From the NCBI GenBank assembly GCA_021229015.1, contig CM037783.1, positions 3,006,725 through 3,070,724 on the forward strand: a stretch of DNA of 64,000 nucleotides, in the 5' to 3' direction. The notes under the pieces were generated by a model. The model did no database searches. It saw nothing but the letters and a program-made list of their open reading frames with translations, and was not told where the DNA came from. The stretch is from Solen grandis. Its lineage: Eukaryota; Mollusca; Bivalvia; Adapedonta; Solenidae. The position numbers were made by a program, and so were the translations under genes. Position 1 is the stretch's first letter; every line of letters begins with the position of its first letter. Shown piece by piece: positions 47,401 through 57,985 of the stretch.

Positions 47401-48781
47401 TGAGTACTAATATTTAATTTATTTATCCAATATCACTATAAAATTTCCTTTGAAAGGGAAGGCTTGCCCAGTTTATAATTAACCGCTTGTTACTTATAAA
47501 TTAACCACAAACTGTTTTCGTTTGCATCTTGGCCCCAGTGTAATAACCAATTACTGTCAATGAACTAACCATAAAGTTTAAATTTAGCTTTCATGAATTG
47601 TTGGCACATGCTTGCACATGTTCATTAATACTGTGTGTGTATATATGAACAGATTGCATCAAAAGTTTTTACAAAGAGTCATATGTTGATTACTACATCT
47701 GTTAATTGCAAACTGAACTATGAAAGCCGATATAATAATTGGGCTAATAATAATAAATGGTTTCCAAGTAAGTAATTTGTTAAAAATCAAAGCAGAGTAC
47801 CAGAACAAGCAGCTCTTTGATTATCACAGAGGTTCAAAGATGCCTGGGGTTATATCAAACTTTGAGCCCCTGTGTTCCTTCCCATAATTCATTTAAAAAT
47901 TTGTGAAACCTGCATATGACATGTACACAAACAGATAATCTCGGCTATCTCCCAAATGCAACATGTCCGAAATATTATGAGAACAATGATAAGAGAATCA
48001 CAAATCCGAGTAAATTGATTGGCCGCAAGCCAAAATCAAATATTGCAAAGCCAATTCAATATCACTAAGCAAATATTGCAAAGATAATATTATATTCTTT
48101 GATGGAGATGTGCTCATTCTGTGGTTTACCAGGTTATGTAAAAAGAATTAACATTAGACTGTGCAGAATCTGAGCTACAATGCTTTTTGAGCAAACACAG
48201 GAGACCCTGATAGAGGATCAAGATAAGCTGCGTAGGGAACTGTCTGATCTGGGTTTCCTATGTTAGCCAATACCTCAAAAAGAGTCTTTGTGAGGTTTAG
48301 GGAGAAACAGATGTATTAGCAGATGGTTTTATAAAAAAGGCACAGGCACAGTCTACTACCTTGTCGCATACCATTTTTTTTTCAACTTTTAATTTGAAAT
48401 ACTGAAGTGTCATGAAGATTACACTAACTTTGATTGGGGCAGGACTGGTGATGTCAGCATTGCATTTATAACATTTATAACCTTCAGGCTGAGAAGATTT
48501 TTTACTCTTTGTTTCGTGAAAACCAAGATTTTTTCTTGTTTTTAACTTAGTTTTACTCACCTGTTTGGTGCCAACAGTTCAATTGTAGACTCTGTGAGGT
48601 AAATGCAGAAGGAATAGGTAGTGTTTGTGCGACCCATCGTGTAGGAGAGATTCTCATACGTCGACAAATTGTAGGTATACAGGGCGTTTCCCGTAAACAC
48701 ACTCTCTTCTTTTTCAAAATATTCCAGGTACGGAGTTCCATATCGCACGCCAAATACATACCAGCGGTTGGGCTCTAGTTT
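37277..48781 (-). CDS. PH-domain adaptor-like protein (four exons seen, both ends missing)
   Basis: Four minus-strand exons join in phase: 48781-48561, 41161-41101, 39229-39104 and 38490-37277. The first two make the second half of a PH-like fold: WYVFGVRYGTPYLEYFEKEE (strands), then FCIYLTESTIELLAPN, then the C-terminal helix AQMVDWCRCLERHLRNLG with the near-invariant Trp of PH domains. A proline-rich linker (VKPKPPKKSEPPEP) and a long tail with SH3- and SH2-type motifs follow. This layout suggests a membrane-recruited signalling scaffold like the DOK, GAB, IRS or ARAP groups, but I cannot assign a family. The start of the PH domain should lie upstream of 48.8 kb and was not found. The gene faces ENPP tail to tail. 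Confidence 0.72.
39104..39229 (-). CDS. adaptor gene exon: proline-rich linker
   Basis: Minus-strand acceptor TTATTGACAG|ACA, donor GAAGAG|GTTGGT; 42 codons, phase 0 to 0. Encodes TKHAKDDHQYSEFPVKPKPP and further KKSEPPEPLEFFEAQAPPVV. It joins in frame to DHVYEEPP of the next exon. Confidence 0.8.
39668..40120. repeat. indel-rich duplicate of 41040-41500, with a dead exon copy
   Basis: Shares long stretches with 41040-41500 (for example ATGAGGACATACAAGAGTTT, ACGTAGCTGTACTACCTTAA, TTTACAATTTTCAATTTCTT) but lacks many single bases, often in homopolymers. The PH-helix exon copy at about 39731-39787 has lost several bases and its acceptor AG (CCAG became CCAT on the minus strand). It is therefore not usable as an exon. 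Confidence 0.85.
40130..41035. other. non-coding spacer between the duplicates
   Basis: AT-rich intronic sequence with a (CA)n tract at its right end. No gene seen. The 78-codon minus frame at 40828-41064 is hydrophobic low-complexity and unsupported. Confidence 0.45.
41101..41161 (-). CDS. adaptor gene exon: C-terminal helix of the PH-like domain
   Basis: Minus-strand acceptor TATAATTCCAG|GGC, donor CTTAAG|GTAGTA; 61 bases, phase 2 to 0. With two bases from the upstream exon it encodes R then AQMVDWCRCLERHLRNLGLK, an amphipathic helix with the Trp typical of PH domains. Too short for ordinary frame scanning; found because its phase closes the gap between its neighbours. Confidence 0.78.
41600..42170. 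other. intronic, fragments of palindromic repeats
   Basis: Contains AAACCTGATCAGCTTGCAGT and TTAACCCCTTTCAG, which resemble decayed pieces of the TTAA element family. No gene seen. Confidence 0.4.
42733..42840. repeat. tandem pair of about 54 bp
   Basis: GAACCGATGATAGATTGTGA followed by CAAATATCAACAGATTTCTA occurs twice in a row, nearly identical. Confidence 0.9.
43530..43690 (+). mobile_element. tRNA-derived SINE
   Basis: A-box region GTAGTCCAGTGGTGACATAC, B box GTGGGTTTGAACCC, body CCCAGGCACAAAGTACTGGT. Relatives at 10941, 34083, 44085 and 51050. Confidence 0.78.
44085..44235 (+). mobile_element. tRNA-derived SINE, partial head
   Basis: CATACCACTGATTC head remnant, B box TTGGTTTGAATCCAG, body CCTTTCCAGACACAAAGTAC followed by TGGTCC. 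Confidence 0.7.
44355..44765. repeat. about 35-bp tandem repeat, about 11 copies in two variants
   Basis: The first variant is CTAAGATATGTTAATTTCAT with GATACATCAGTA. The second is CTAAGATATGTTACTTACAG with GCTACATCAATAC. Confidence 0.92.
44766..48560. other. intron of the adaptor gene, non-coding
   Basis: Mostly AT-rich sequence. Holds a reverse SINE at 45868-46062 and a fragment of the second TTAA family near 48170-48300. The 87-codon minus frame at 48297-48560 starts inside the intron just after the PH exon donor and is not supported as coding. Confidence 0.5.
45868..46062 (-). mobile_element. tRNA-derived SINE, minus strand
   Basis: On the minus strand: head GTCATGGTAGTTAAATGGTT, B-box-like GGTTGCATGTTCATTCCC, tail with CAAACAAAC. 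Tail wording matches the SINE at 20572. Confidence 0.65.
48561..48781 (-). CDS. adaptor gene exon: core strands of the PH-like domain
   Basis: Minus-strand acceptor TATCTTTTTTAG|AAA, donor AACAG|GTGAGT; 221 bases, phase 0 to 2. Encodes KLEPNRWYVFGVRYGTPYLE and YFEKEESVFTGNALYTYNLS, then the strand FCIYLTESTIELLAPN. The W-x-V ... Y-L-E-Y-F order fits strands 2-3 of a PH or PTB-like fold. GC content is visibly higher than in the flanking intron. Confidence 0.78.
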
Positions 48782-48804
48782 CTAAAAAAGATAAGAATAT
48801 GTAA

Positions 48805-49030
48805 GATAACCCTTTACTTCATATAGACACATTCTGACATATCAGACAGCTCCTGAAAGGGTCTCCTCTGTTTGCTCATACAATATTGAAGCTCAAGAGT
48901 CTACACAGTCTGAATGACAAAGAAAAATCCAGTGCTTCCCATACCATTTATAAGGTCCAGTTAAGATCAATTTTCATAAAGTAATAAATTTATACACGAA
49001 TATCCATGACGTAAAAAGATAAACAGCATC
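48805..49030. mobile_element. second TTAA-type repeat family copy
   Basis: Starts TAACCCTTTACTTCATATAG, contains ATCAGACAGCTCCTGAAAGG and TGTTTGCTCATACAATATTG, and ends near ATCCATGACGTAAAAAGATA. Relatives near 12440, 22210, 60570 and 63060. Confidence 0.6.
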
Positions 49031-49209
49031 CGTCTCATTTATGACAAATGATTTCAATAGTAAAGTGAATGCTTTATAATTCAATCCAAAAAGATCCTTA
49101 TTTTGAAGGAACATTTCTGCTGAAATACTAAAAATAGCTCACTAAGTCACAGGAAGATATTAAAAATAAATCAATAAATATAGGATTTTAATTTTTTTTT
49201 TTTTTTTTT

Positions 49210-49442
49210 TTTTAAATTCAAGACCCCATTTGAAATATACATTGGGAGATATTGGCAGCATAAAGTTTTGAGCACATTCTTAGTATAGGACCCATTACTC
49301 TGCAATAACTGGACAAAAGTGGAGTTAAAACTCCAAGTGCAAAAGCCCACTTGTCAATATATATTCCCACAAAAATTTCAAGACTCCATCTGAAATACTT
49401 TGGGAGATGTTTGCAACACAAGACCTGTTTTATACATTTCAA
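49210..49442. repeat. two-unit tandem repeat, inverse of 19890-20290
   Basis: TTCAAGACCCCATTTGAAAT recurs as TTCAAGACTCCATCTGAAAT about 155 bases later. The reverse complement matches the 19.9-20.3 kb repeat. Confidence 0.65.
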
Positions 49443-50390
49443 CAGCTGCTGTTTAGCAGTGACTTTATTCTAGCATATCATCTGGGAATACCCAAAATGT
49501 AAAAACGTGATCTCCACAATAGTTGCACACTCTGTGTTTCCAAGAATGTTGTCTATCCCACTTTATCTTATAATTCAAATCCCTGGTGGGATTGTTTTCC
49601 TTCCTTACAGCCTGTTTTATTGCTAACAATGTGTAGTGTACTTGTATGCTCATAAGAAACTCCATCTCTGACAATAGGTGCAGACTGTCGACATAATAAA
49701 ATTACCTTGCCTGTAAAACATCCCTTCTGATTAATCTTACAACCCTGACTCACAAATTCTTCAGTCCCTTTTTTGTGAATAAAAATAAAGATTAAAAAGA
49801 GCTACCAATGAAAGAGGTTAAATTTCCCATTGAACACTGCTATTATGTTATCAAAATCCTGACACCCTCCCCCTTTTTAAGTACATGTAGCAGTGACCTT
49901 GACCCCAAGTATTTTAAGTATGGGAACAAACTGAGAGCTTCATGCAAAACGTTTGAAACTCTTTATTTATTTATATAAAGTTACTCCAGTTTTGTACCAA
50001 TCTGTCAAATTTTCCTTCTGTAACAATGAAGAACTGTTACATTTCCACCAGTACAGGGGACATGAAAGGTAAAGGGGAATGTATACAACAAATCAGAATC
50101 AGGCATGTACAGGTTGATCTGGTTTTATACTGGATGCATGGGTCACTTCCCTGACAACTGATTTTGCAGGTGAAAGGTAAACCCCTTACCTCTTGAATCA
50201 AATGTTCATGTGCAAATTTCATGAATTGATGAATTTGAAGTTACTGAACTTTAAAATAAATGATACTAGTACATGATTGTGTAGAATATGTAGTTAATAT
50301 GATAAGTAAAACATTAGACCCCCATGAGACACCAATGTTTGATCAAGGCATCAATGCTTCTCTATATTGGGTAAATGGTTAGACCTACTT

Positions 50391-50632
50391 CTATCACTTT
50401 CCCTCATATAGACTCATTTTGATGCACTCAATAGGTACCACATAAAGCCTGATCTGCAGAAAACCACAGTTAAACCTTACCAAATTTAATTGTAAAATCC
50501 TCATTACCAGACCACTGAGGAGCAGCGAACAGCATAAAACCTGATCAGCCTGCGAGTTACTCGCAGGCTGATCTGGTTTTATGCTGTTCGCATAGGTCTT
50601 TTCATGGTATCCTCTATGAGGGAAAGAGTTAA
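50391..50632 (-). mobile_element. TTAA-bounded palindromic MITE, copy 4
   Basis: Reverse orientation, full internal hairpin. Right end AAAGAGTTAA; left end decayed to CTATCACTTTCCC. Confidence 0.88.
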
Positions 50633-51049
50633 TTAATACGGGATAAATCAATAACCTTCATTAAAGTACCATCAAAAAAGCGGGAAAATTCAATGTGTAC
50701 TATACCGATACAACACCAGAATGTATTTTTTTATCACTTTTATTGTAATTTGCACCTCTGGGAAAACCATAACAGAACAATGTAAGTTTTGGTCAGCAGT
50801 GTTTGAACCAATAACTGTCAATTCTATAATTATATGTCTCTTTCGCTTATACGTCAAAGTGCCATTTCAATATCATCCTCTTATTTTCCCCATCACATGA
50901 AATGATTTCCATGTTTCTAAGTGGTTTTACAGGATAGGTGAAACATTATCTGTGGTTGAAGACTTGGACTTTGTGCCTAAGGAAGGTCATTATCTGAGAT
51001 TTCGTGCAGACAAACATTTTGATCAAGTTACATGAAGATTGGGTCATTT

Positions 51050-51145
51050 TCAAAGTACCGGCAAGAGGGCAATGAATTTTCACGACCTTCCCTGGCCCAA
51101 AGTACTGGCCAAACCAGGAACCACTGGGAGGATTAATGTAATGTT
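51050..51145 (+). mobile_element. SINE body fragment
   Basis: CTTCCCTGGCCCAAAGTACT followed by GGCCAAACCAGGAACC matches the body of the AAAGTACTGGTCCAACCCAG SINE family. The tRNA-like head is absent here; a head-like piece (CACCGTGGTCCAGTGGTAAC) stands alone at 51430. Confidence 0.6.
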
Positions 51146-51511
51146 GTAAAAACTTGTTATTCAAATGAAATAAAATAGAATAAGTGAAAACTAAGGCATT
51201 ATTAAGGAAAATAAGGTACAACACTCCAAATGAGGAAAATGTATTCCCATGAACAGGATCTCTTGACAGGACCCTCAAAAGAGTGGATTATGATTGTGTG
51301 AAGTCCTTTATAAATCCATTCTCATGCCTGCTACAGGAAACAATTGATAATACTTGTATCTGCATTGAATTTTCTTCCTTTTTTCATTCTTGTTTGTATA
51401 CCAGTACCTGTTAATTACCACTGAAGGGCACCGTGGTCCAGTGGTAACATACCCGACTGTGCACTTTACATGGGTGTTTACGGTAATTACCATTTCAATG
51501 TAATGGTAATT

Positions 51512-51753
51512 TTAACCCTTTCCCTCATATAGACTCATTTTGACGCACTCAACAGGTATCACATAAAACCTGATCTGCAGAAAACCACAGTTAAACCTTA
51601 CCAAATTTAATTATAAAGTCCTCATTTCCAGACCACTGAGGAGCAGCGAACAGCATAAAACCTGATCAGCCTGCGAGTTATTCGCAGGCTGATCTGGTTT
51701 TATGCTGTTCGCATAGGTCTTTTCATGGTGTCCTCTATGAGGGAAAGGGTTAA
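51512..51753 (-). mobile_element. TTAA-bounded palindromic MITE, copy 5
   Basis: Both TTAA ends intact (TTAACCCTTTCCC and GGGAAAGGGTTAA). Reverse orientation with full hairpin. One of the best-preserved copies. Confidence 0.9.
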
Positions 51754-52335
51754 GGAATAATATTGCAGAGTTTTGTATAAAGTCTCATCTGCAAACGAGT
51801 AAACTGCAGGCTGATCAGGATTTAAAATACTCACATCCTCCTTCAGAACCAATGAAGTTAGTACCAATGTAAAACTTGATTGAACTGTTTTTTATTTTTT
51901 GTCCAAATTTTATTGGAGTACTATTACCAGCATAATTTATGTCTGATCAGGGTCTCCTCAATATTTCTTTTATACAATACTGTTGTTCAGATTCTAAGAC
52001 AGTTTGCATGGCTTTCATACACCTCTTATGGCACTTCATAAGACACAAATTTGTTCATGAATATTGGTTGGTGGTGAAAGGTACAGGACACGATAGGATG
52101 GGTGTATGTTTATTTACAGACATTGGGTACATATAAGACTTTTAAATATAAAAGCAGATGATGCAGGAAGTGCACATGTGGGTTATACTAACAATTGCTC
52201 TAGATCTCACACCACTTGAACAAGACTGTCAACAACAATGACAAAAGTCCCCCCAACTTTAAGTAGCACAAAAATTCAATCTCTGTAACAAAGTAAACAA
52301 TCTTCCCTATTAAAGTACAAAAATTTAAAGTCTTG

Positions 52336-52445
52336 GTACAGGCACCTCCATGGTCAAGCAGTTACATTCTTGAGACCCTTAACACTGTATGTTTGAATCC
52401 TGCATGGTCTGCAGGGTTCTTCAAATTTTTCATGTGAGGAAGCCG
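52336..52445 (+). mobile_element. SINE head remnant
   Basis: A-box-like CACCTCCATGGTCAAGCAGT and B-box-like GTATGTTTGAATCCTGC followed by ATGTGAGGAAGCC, as in the other SINEs. Confidence 0.5.
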
Positions 52446-52559
52446 TCTCAACTGACATTAAGAATTCAGGGATGCATATGTGTCAGAATGAATGATTCAA
52501 TATTTATATCGATACAAAGTGATCTATATTCGATACCGTACATTTTGATTTTTGACTGT

Positions 52560-55500
52560 AATAAGAAACTAGAACTATCACTGAAGGTGATTCATACCCC
52601 CACCCCCATCTTTGACACAGGATGTATTCACATGACACATAAAACGAATGTTCACACATAGGATTTGGGCTTATAAGCATACCAAAAAAAAATATTATCA
52701 CTAAAGGTGATCAATACCCACACCGGAAGTCTGTCATGTGTAGGAATACAGTTTCAAAAGTTTGCGTGAGTGTAAGACTACATGTATGTAAGGTTTAAAG
52801 TAAGTGTGAGCAATGGTTCAAAAGTTTTGGACAATGCTAAAAAGTTTTGACAGACAGACAGATAGACAGAGAGACACACATACAGACACACAGAAGAAAA
52901 CAATTTGCCCCCCAGATCTGTAGCTGAGGAGAATAAAAATGCAGTCTAATTATGGTTCACATCCATATTTATTGTTTGCAAAAACCTGTCTTTAAGAATT
53001 TACATTGTGGTTTTCTTATGCACTGCACTTCCTCTCATCAAGATCAATCTACATATGAAGTTTCATCAACCTAGCTACTTTAGTATTGGAGTTATGCTCC
53101 GGACAAAATCAAAAGATTAAAAATGACAAAGGGCAATAACTCCTTTCAAAATACATGCAGAGTTATGGTTCTTAGGCACTGCACTTCCTCTCATGAAGGT
53201 CTATCTACATATGAAGTTTGATCAACATAAGTACAGTAGTTTTGGAGAAATGCTCCGGACAAAATCAAAAGACAAAAATTAACAAAGGGGAATAACTCCT
53301 TTAAAAAGCATGTAGAGTTATGGTTCTTATGCACTGCACTTCCTCTCATCAAGATCAATCTACATATGAAGTTTCATCAACCTAGCTACTTTAGTATTGG
53401 AGTTATGCTCCGGACAAAATCAAAAGATTAAAAATGACAAAGGGCAATAACTCTTTTCAAACAAGAAAGTCAGTAGAACTGACAGATGCTCCCCGAAGAA
53501 CGTCATTGTTACAAATAAGGTCTTGGTCAATGGGTGGGAGGATATGTTGAAATCCCCATTCCTAAATCATATCTATTCTCCTCATCTGATGAGATGTTTT
53601 ACCAACTCTAATTTGGAGACTTAGTAACAGTTTACTATTTAATATGATAATACGTGTTACTCATCAGATCTTTCATTGATTTTTTTAAAGTTTTTATGCT
53701 ACTAAAAATTAAGTCATACATTTCAATGTGTGCTCATATCAAAGAGGTTAACCAACACTCTTGACATATGACTGGATATTTGAAATAGTGTATAATGGCC
53801 TAAACAACAATTAGCTGACATGATTATTATTGACATTACTAGCATATTGAATTTTGTGGGGTTTTGTTTAAATGATATCTCCTGTTAAATCAGGCAAATG
53901 ACATGAATATTAGTCAACAACATGGTAGTAGGGGCCATAACTCTCTTAAAAATTGAGGAACCAGGTCACGTCGACGATATGCGTATCTACTCTTGGTAAT
54001 AAAGCTTCCCATAAAGTTTCATTGAATTCAAGCCATTAGTTCCTGAGAAATAGCCCGGACAAGAATCATGCAACATGAACTATAGGCCAAAAAGTCAAGG
54101 GGCCATAACTCTGTGAAAAATTGAGGAACCAGGTCACGCCGACGATATGCGTATCTACTCTTGGTGATAAAGCTTCCCATAAAGTTTTGTTGAATTCTAG
54201 CCATTAGTTCCTGAGAAATAGCCCGGACAAGAATCATGCAATATGTACTATAGGCCAAAAAGTCAATGGGCCTTAACTCTTTGAAAAATTTAGGAATCAG
54301 GTCATGCTGACGATATGCGCATCTCCTCTTGGTAATAAAGCTTCCCATAAAGTTTCATTGAATTCAAGCCATTAGTTCCTGAGAAATAGCCCGGACAAGA
54401 ATCATGCAATATGTACTATAGGCCAAAAAGTCAAGGGGCCTTAACTCTTTGAAAAATTTAGGAATCGGGTCATGCTGACGATATGCGCATCTCCTCTTGG
54501 TAAAAAAGCTTCCCATAAAGTTTCGTTGAATTCAAGCCATTAGTTCCTGAGAAATAGCCCGGACAAGAATCATGCAATATGTACTATAGGCCGAAAAGTC
54601 AATGGGCCATAACTCTGTGAAAAATTGAGGAACCAGGTCACACCGACGATATGCGTATCTACTCTTGGTGATAAAGCTTCCCATAAAGTTTCGTTGAATT
54701 CAAGCCATTCATTCCTGAGAAATAGCCCGGACAAGAATCATGCAATATGTACTATAGGCCGAAAAGTCAATGGGCCATAACTCTGTGAAAAATTTAGGAA
54801 TCGGGTCATGCTGACGATATGCGCATCTCCTCTTGGTAATAAAGCTTCCCATAAAGTTTCGTTGAATTCAAGCCGTTAGTTCCTGAGAAATAGTCCGGAC
54901 AAGGAAAGTGTGACGGACGGACGGACGGACGGACGGACAGACGGACGGACGGACGAACGGACGGACGAAGCGGCGACTATATGCGTCACCTTCGGTGAGC
55001 ATAAATACATGCAGAGTTATGGATCTTAGGCACTGCACTTCCTCTCATGAAGGTCTATCTACATATGAAGTTTGATCAACATAAGTACAGTAGTTTTGGA
55101 GAAATGCTCCGGACAAAATCAAAAGACAAAAATTAACAAAGGGGAATAACTCCTTTAAAACATGAGAGTTATGGTTCTTTGCACTGCACTTCCTCTCATC
55201 AAGATCAATCTACATATGAAGTTTCATCAACCTAGCTACTTTAGTATTGGAGTTATGCTCCGGACAAAATCAAAAGATTAAAAATGACAAAGAGCAATAA
55301 CTCCTTTCAAAATACATGCAGAGTTATGGTTCTTGTGCACTGCACTTCCTCTCATCAAGATCAATCTACATATGAAGTTTCATCAACCTAGCTACTTTAG
55401 TATTGGAGTTATGCTCCGGACAAAATCAAAAGATTAAAAATGACAAAGGGCAATAACTCCTTTCAAAATACATGCAGAGTTATGGTTCTTATGCACTGCA

Positions 55501-55678
55501 CTTCCTCTCATCAAGGTCTATCTACCTATGAAGTTTCATCAACATAGGTACAGTAGTTTTGGAGAAATGCTCCGGACAAATATTTGTAGACCAACCGCCG
55601 GACCGCCGGACCGACCGACCGACCGACCGACAGGGTGACTCCTATATACCCCCCCAAATTTCATTTGTGGGGGTATAA
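52560..55678. mobile_element. composite tandem-core repeat (outer element)
   Basis: Left part near 52560-52730 with CACTGAAGGTGATTCATACC. The core has about 155-bp units (TTCTTATGCACTGCACTTCC, GTATTGGAGTTATGCTCCGG, AAGGGCAATAACTCCTTTCA). The tail is ACCGCCGGACCGACCGACCG, then CCCCCAAATTTCATTTGTGG. The array is interrupted at about 53461 and resumes at about 55004. Confidence 0.8.
53461..55003. mobile_element. nested tandem-core element with (GGAC)n tail
   Basis: Begins ACAAGAAAGTCAGTAGAACT, has about six units of roughly 167 bp (CCATAACTCTGTGAAAAATT, CGACGATATGCGTATCTACT, TTCCTGAGAAATAGCCCGGA), then a (GGAC)n microsatellite at 54912-54968. It ends CTATATGCGTCACCTTCGGT followed by GAGCAT. The outer array text continues on both sides. 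Confidence 0.82.
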
Positions 55679-55756
55679 TGACACTGAAACTGAGAACAAT
55701 GTATAGTATAAATCATATACATGTAAAGCTGATAGTGATATCAATATATATATTGC

Positions 55757-55998
55757 TTAACCCTGTCCCTCATATATACTCATTTTGACGCCCTCAATAG
55801 GTATCACATAAAGCCTGATCTGCAGAAAACCACAGTTAAACATTACCAAATTTATTTACAAAACCCTCATTTCCAGACCACTGAGGAGCAGCGAGCAGCA
55901 TAAAACCTGATCAGTCTGCGAGTTACTCGCAGGCTGATCTGGTTTTATGCTGTTCGCATAGGTCTTTTCATGGTGTCCTCTATGAGGGAAAGGGTTAA
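55757..55998 (-). mobile_element. TTAA-bounded palindromic MITE, copy 6
   Basis: TTAACCCTGTCCC on the left and GGGAAAGGGTTAA on the right; reverse orientation, hairpin almost perfect. Confidence 0.88.
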
Positions 55999-56165
55999 TG
56001 TTTTTAAGTCTTTATTCAACCAAAAACTCTGATGTTTCATCTGTATTTTTGCCCATGTCTTATTGAATTAAATTCTGAAAAGTGTGAAAATAAATCATTG
56101 TCAATCAGACACCTATTAACAGTTAATTTGGCTGTATTTTATTGCAATATTAAAAATTTAACTGT

Positions 56166-56387
56166 TTATGCATTAACAATATTATCAGCTACTGAAGGAT
56201 GAGGTGTGCTATCAATCTTGTGGTTCCTTTTATTGTTTGCAGCAAGGTTACTAGCATTACTGCCTTTACTCTTCACCCAAGTTTTACAGGGTCTGCATTC
56301 TGCACCATCAATTTGTCTTTCATAATACGCCAAAGTGGAGTAGTCTCCCATATGCGTCCCGGACATCAAGTCCGGTACTTTACACAT
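56166..56387 (-). CDS. possible small coding exon, unrecognised
   Basis: A 73-codon minus frame from ATG to TAA. Its residues are not repeat-like (for example STLAYYERQIDGAECRPCKT, then WVKSKGSNASN). About 24 bases after the stop, on the minus strand, is AATAAA, as at a last exon. No good upstream acceptor with an open frame was found and I recognise no family, so this may be chance or part of a non-coding transcript. Confidence 0.25.
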   Translation of the reverse strand: MCKVPDLMSGTHMGDYSTLAYYERQIDGAECRPCKTWVKSKGSNASNLAANNKRNHKIDSTPHPSVADNIVNA

Positions 56388-56499
56388 ATCTATTTAACAA
56401 GGGAGGGTACTCTGGAAAGTTTTTAATCAGCATATAAACATCAAGTTAGGAAGAGCGTTAATCATCTTTTTTTCTTTTAGAAAAGATCATTTCCCTGAT

Positions 56500-56705
56500 T
56501 TCTTTCAACACTCACTCAGCCCCTCACCGCGTGGGTTCGAATCCCGGCAGGGTGATTCGAACTTTAATGTGAGGGAGCCTTCCATCTGGCTTCGGTAGGT
56601 CGGTGGTTCTACCTGTGCATTGGGGGTCTTCCTCCACCTGTAATTTGCTGGACATCGCTGTATAACTGAAATACTGTCGAAGCAACGGTAAACTCAAATA
56701 GTCAA
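56500..56705 (+). mobile_element. tRNA-derived SINE, plus strand
   Basis: B box GTGGGTTCGAATCCC, then GCTTCGGTAGGTCGGTGGTT and GGTCTTCCTCCACCTGTAAT, ending near ACGGTAAACTCAAATAGTCA. Same family as 33838-34083 but opposite strand. Confidence 0.8.
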
Positions 56706-57059
56706 ATCTAGTCATTTCCCTGATTTCAGTTTCAGGATGAAACTCTGTAGGCTAAACTGTCAATCAATCAAATTCACGTCATAATTTGGTCACAGGAAAT
56801 CCTTGATGTGTTGCTATAATGTTACATGTGTATATTTCACAAATTCTAGCACCACTTTATTGTGGGGAATACTTATACAATAACTGCCGGAAATTTGTGA
56901 TTAACTGGCATGTTCAAATTTGAGATAACAATCTTATTACAATAATATAGACCAATCTCATCTCAAGTCATGACCACAGTCTTTCAAGTATAGTCTGATA
57001 TTTATCAGTACAGAAGAAACGGATACACCGTATACCACAGTCGAAATTTCAAGTTTGTA

Positions 57060-57160
57060 GCTTTTATACTTTTTTAAGTGTAACAGACGGACAGATGGAG
57101 GGGCCGACACCGGAAAGACAAAGCAGCAACTATATGTTCACCCTTCGGGGAGCATAAAAA
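57060..57160. repeat. tail fragment of the nested tandem-core family
   Basis: AACAGACGGACAGATGGAGG and TATATGTTCACCCTTCGGGG followed by AGCAT match the 3' end of the element at 53461-55003. Confidence 0.6.
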
Positions 57161-57169
57161 TTAGTGCTG

Positions 57170-57395
57170 CCACACTGCATTATCAAGCCTTAAGACATGT
57201 GGCATGATACCACATTCAGTCACATTATCTTATAATGATTTTATTATGGAACAACCCTTATATGCTGAGCGCCAAGCAAGGGCGGTATACCATTTCCTTT
57301 TTTTTTATGACTTTGGTATGTCATGGCCTCGGGTTGAACCCACAAATTCCTGGATCCAGGTTGGATGTTCTGACCACTTTGCCACCACATACAGA
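57170..57395 (-). mobile_element. SINE remnant, minus strand
   Basis: CATGTGGCATGATACCACAT and GCTGAGCGCCAAGCAAGG are reverse complements of body motifs of the SINE at 20572. GGGTTGAACCC is the B-box remnant. Confidence 0.6.
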
Positions 57396-57399
57396 GAAC

Positions 57400-57985
57400 C
57401 TCCTCATACCAAACATTGTCAAAACAAATTTCTCTCCATTTAAAGTTTCTACACTTTTTGTATTAACTAAAAATAAAATATTTAATTCATTCAAATTTTG
57501 CTACTTCGAAGTAAAATCATGGTCCACAGTTTGTATGTGATATGTTATATAATTTAATTTTTATTTGAAGTCAATTTTCATAAATTACCACATATATCTG
57601 TATTTATCTTCATTCATACCCAGGTCAGTATATTTTGTAACAGTAAAGATCTTGAGTGATATTGGCTCAGGTAAGTTTTTCAAACTTTTTTCTCAGGGTG
57701 GATTGATCGTGTGTCCATCAGGAAATTGTATTGTTTTATTCCTTCTTATGAAGAGAGCATATCAAATACATGTATTGCATTAAAGGAAATGAACAAGCGA
57801 ACATAACATGACTATATACTTAAATAGAATTTTCTAAGAGATTGTTTTCAATATGCATTGGTAAAGAAATTAAGCAGACACAAACTGAAATTTCCATTTT
57901 CAACTTGAATAATCTTTTTTTTCCCTTGTTTTCAATTCAGTCCCAATAACTTCAGATAAACATTATCATGATGCTTCTGTAGTTG
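57400..57985. mobile_element. diverged relative of the pogo-like element at 26814
   Basis: TTAACTAAAAATAAAATATT, CTACTTCGAAGTAAAATC and GGCTCAGGTAAGTTTTTC parallel the element at 26.8-27.6 kb. Terminal repeats are not clear. Confidence 0.6.

Noticed and set aside
48297..48560. 87-codon minus frame with KCYKCNADITSP (Cys pair)
   Set aside because: It lies wholly in the intron after the PH exon donor. The PH helix exon at 41101-41161 joins in phase without it, and one Cys pair is not a domain.
54028..54348. 106-codon minus frame with two copies of MGSFITK..AYRRRDL
   Set aside because: A direct translation of the 167-bp tandem units.
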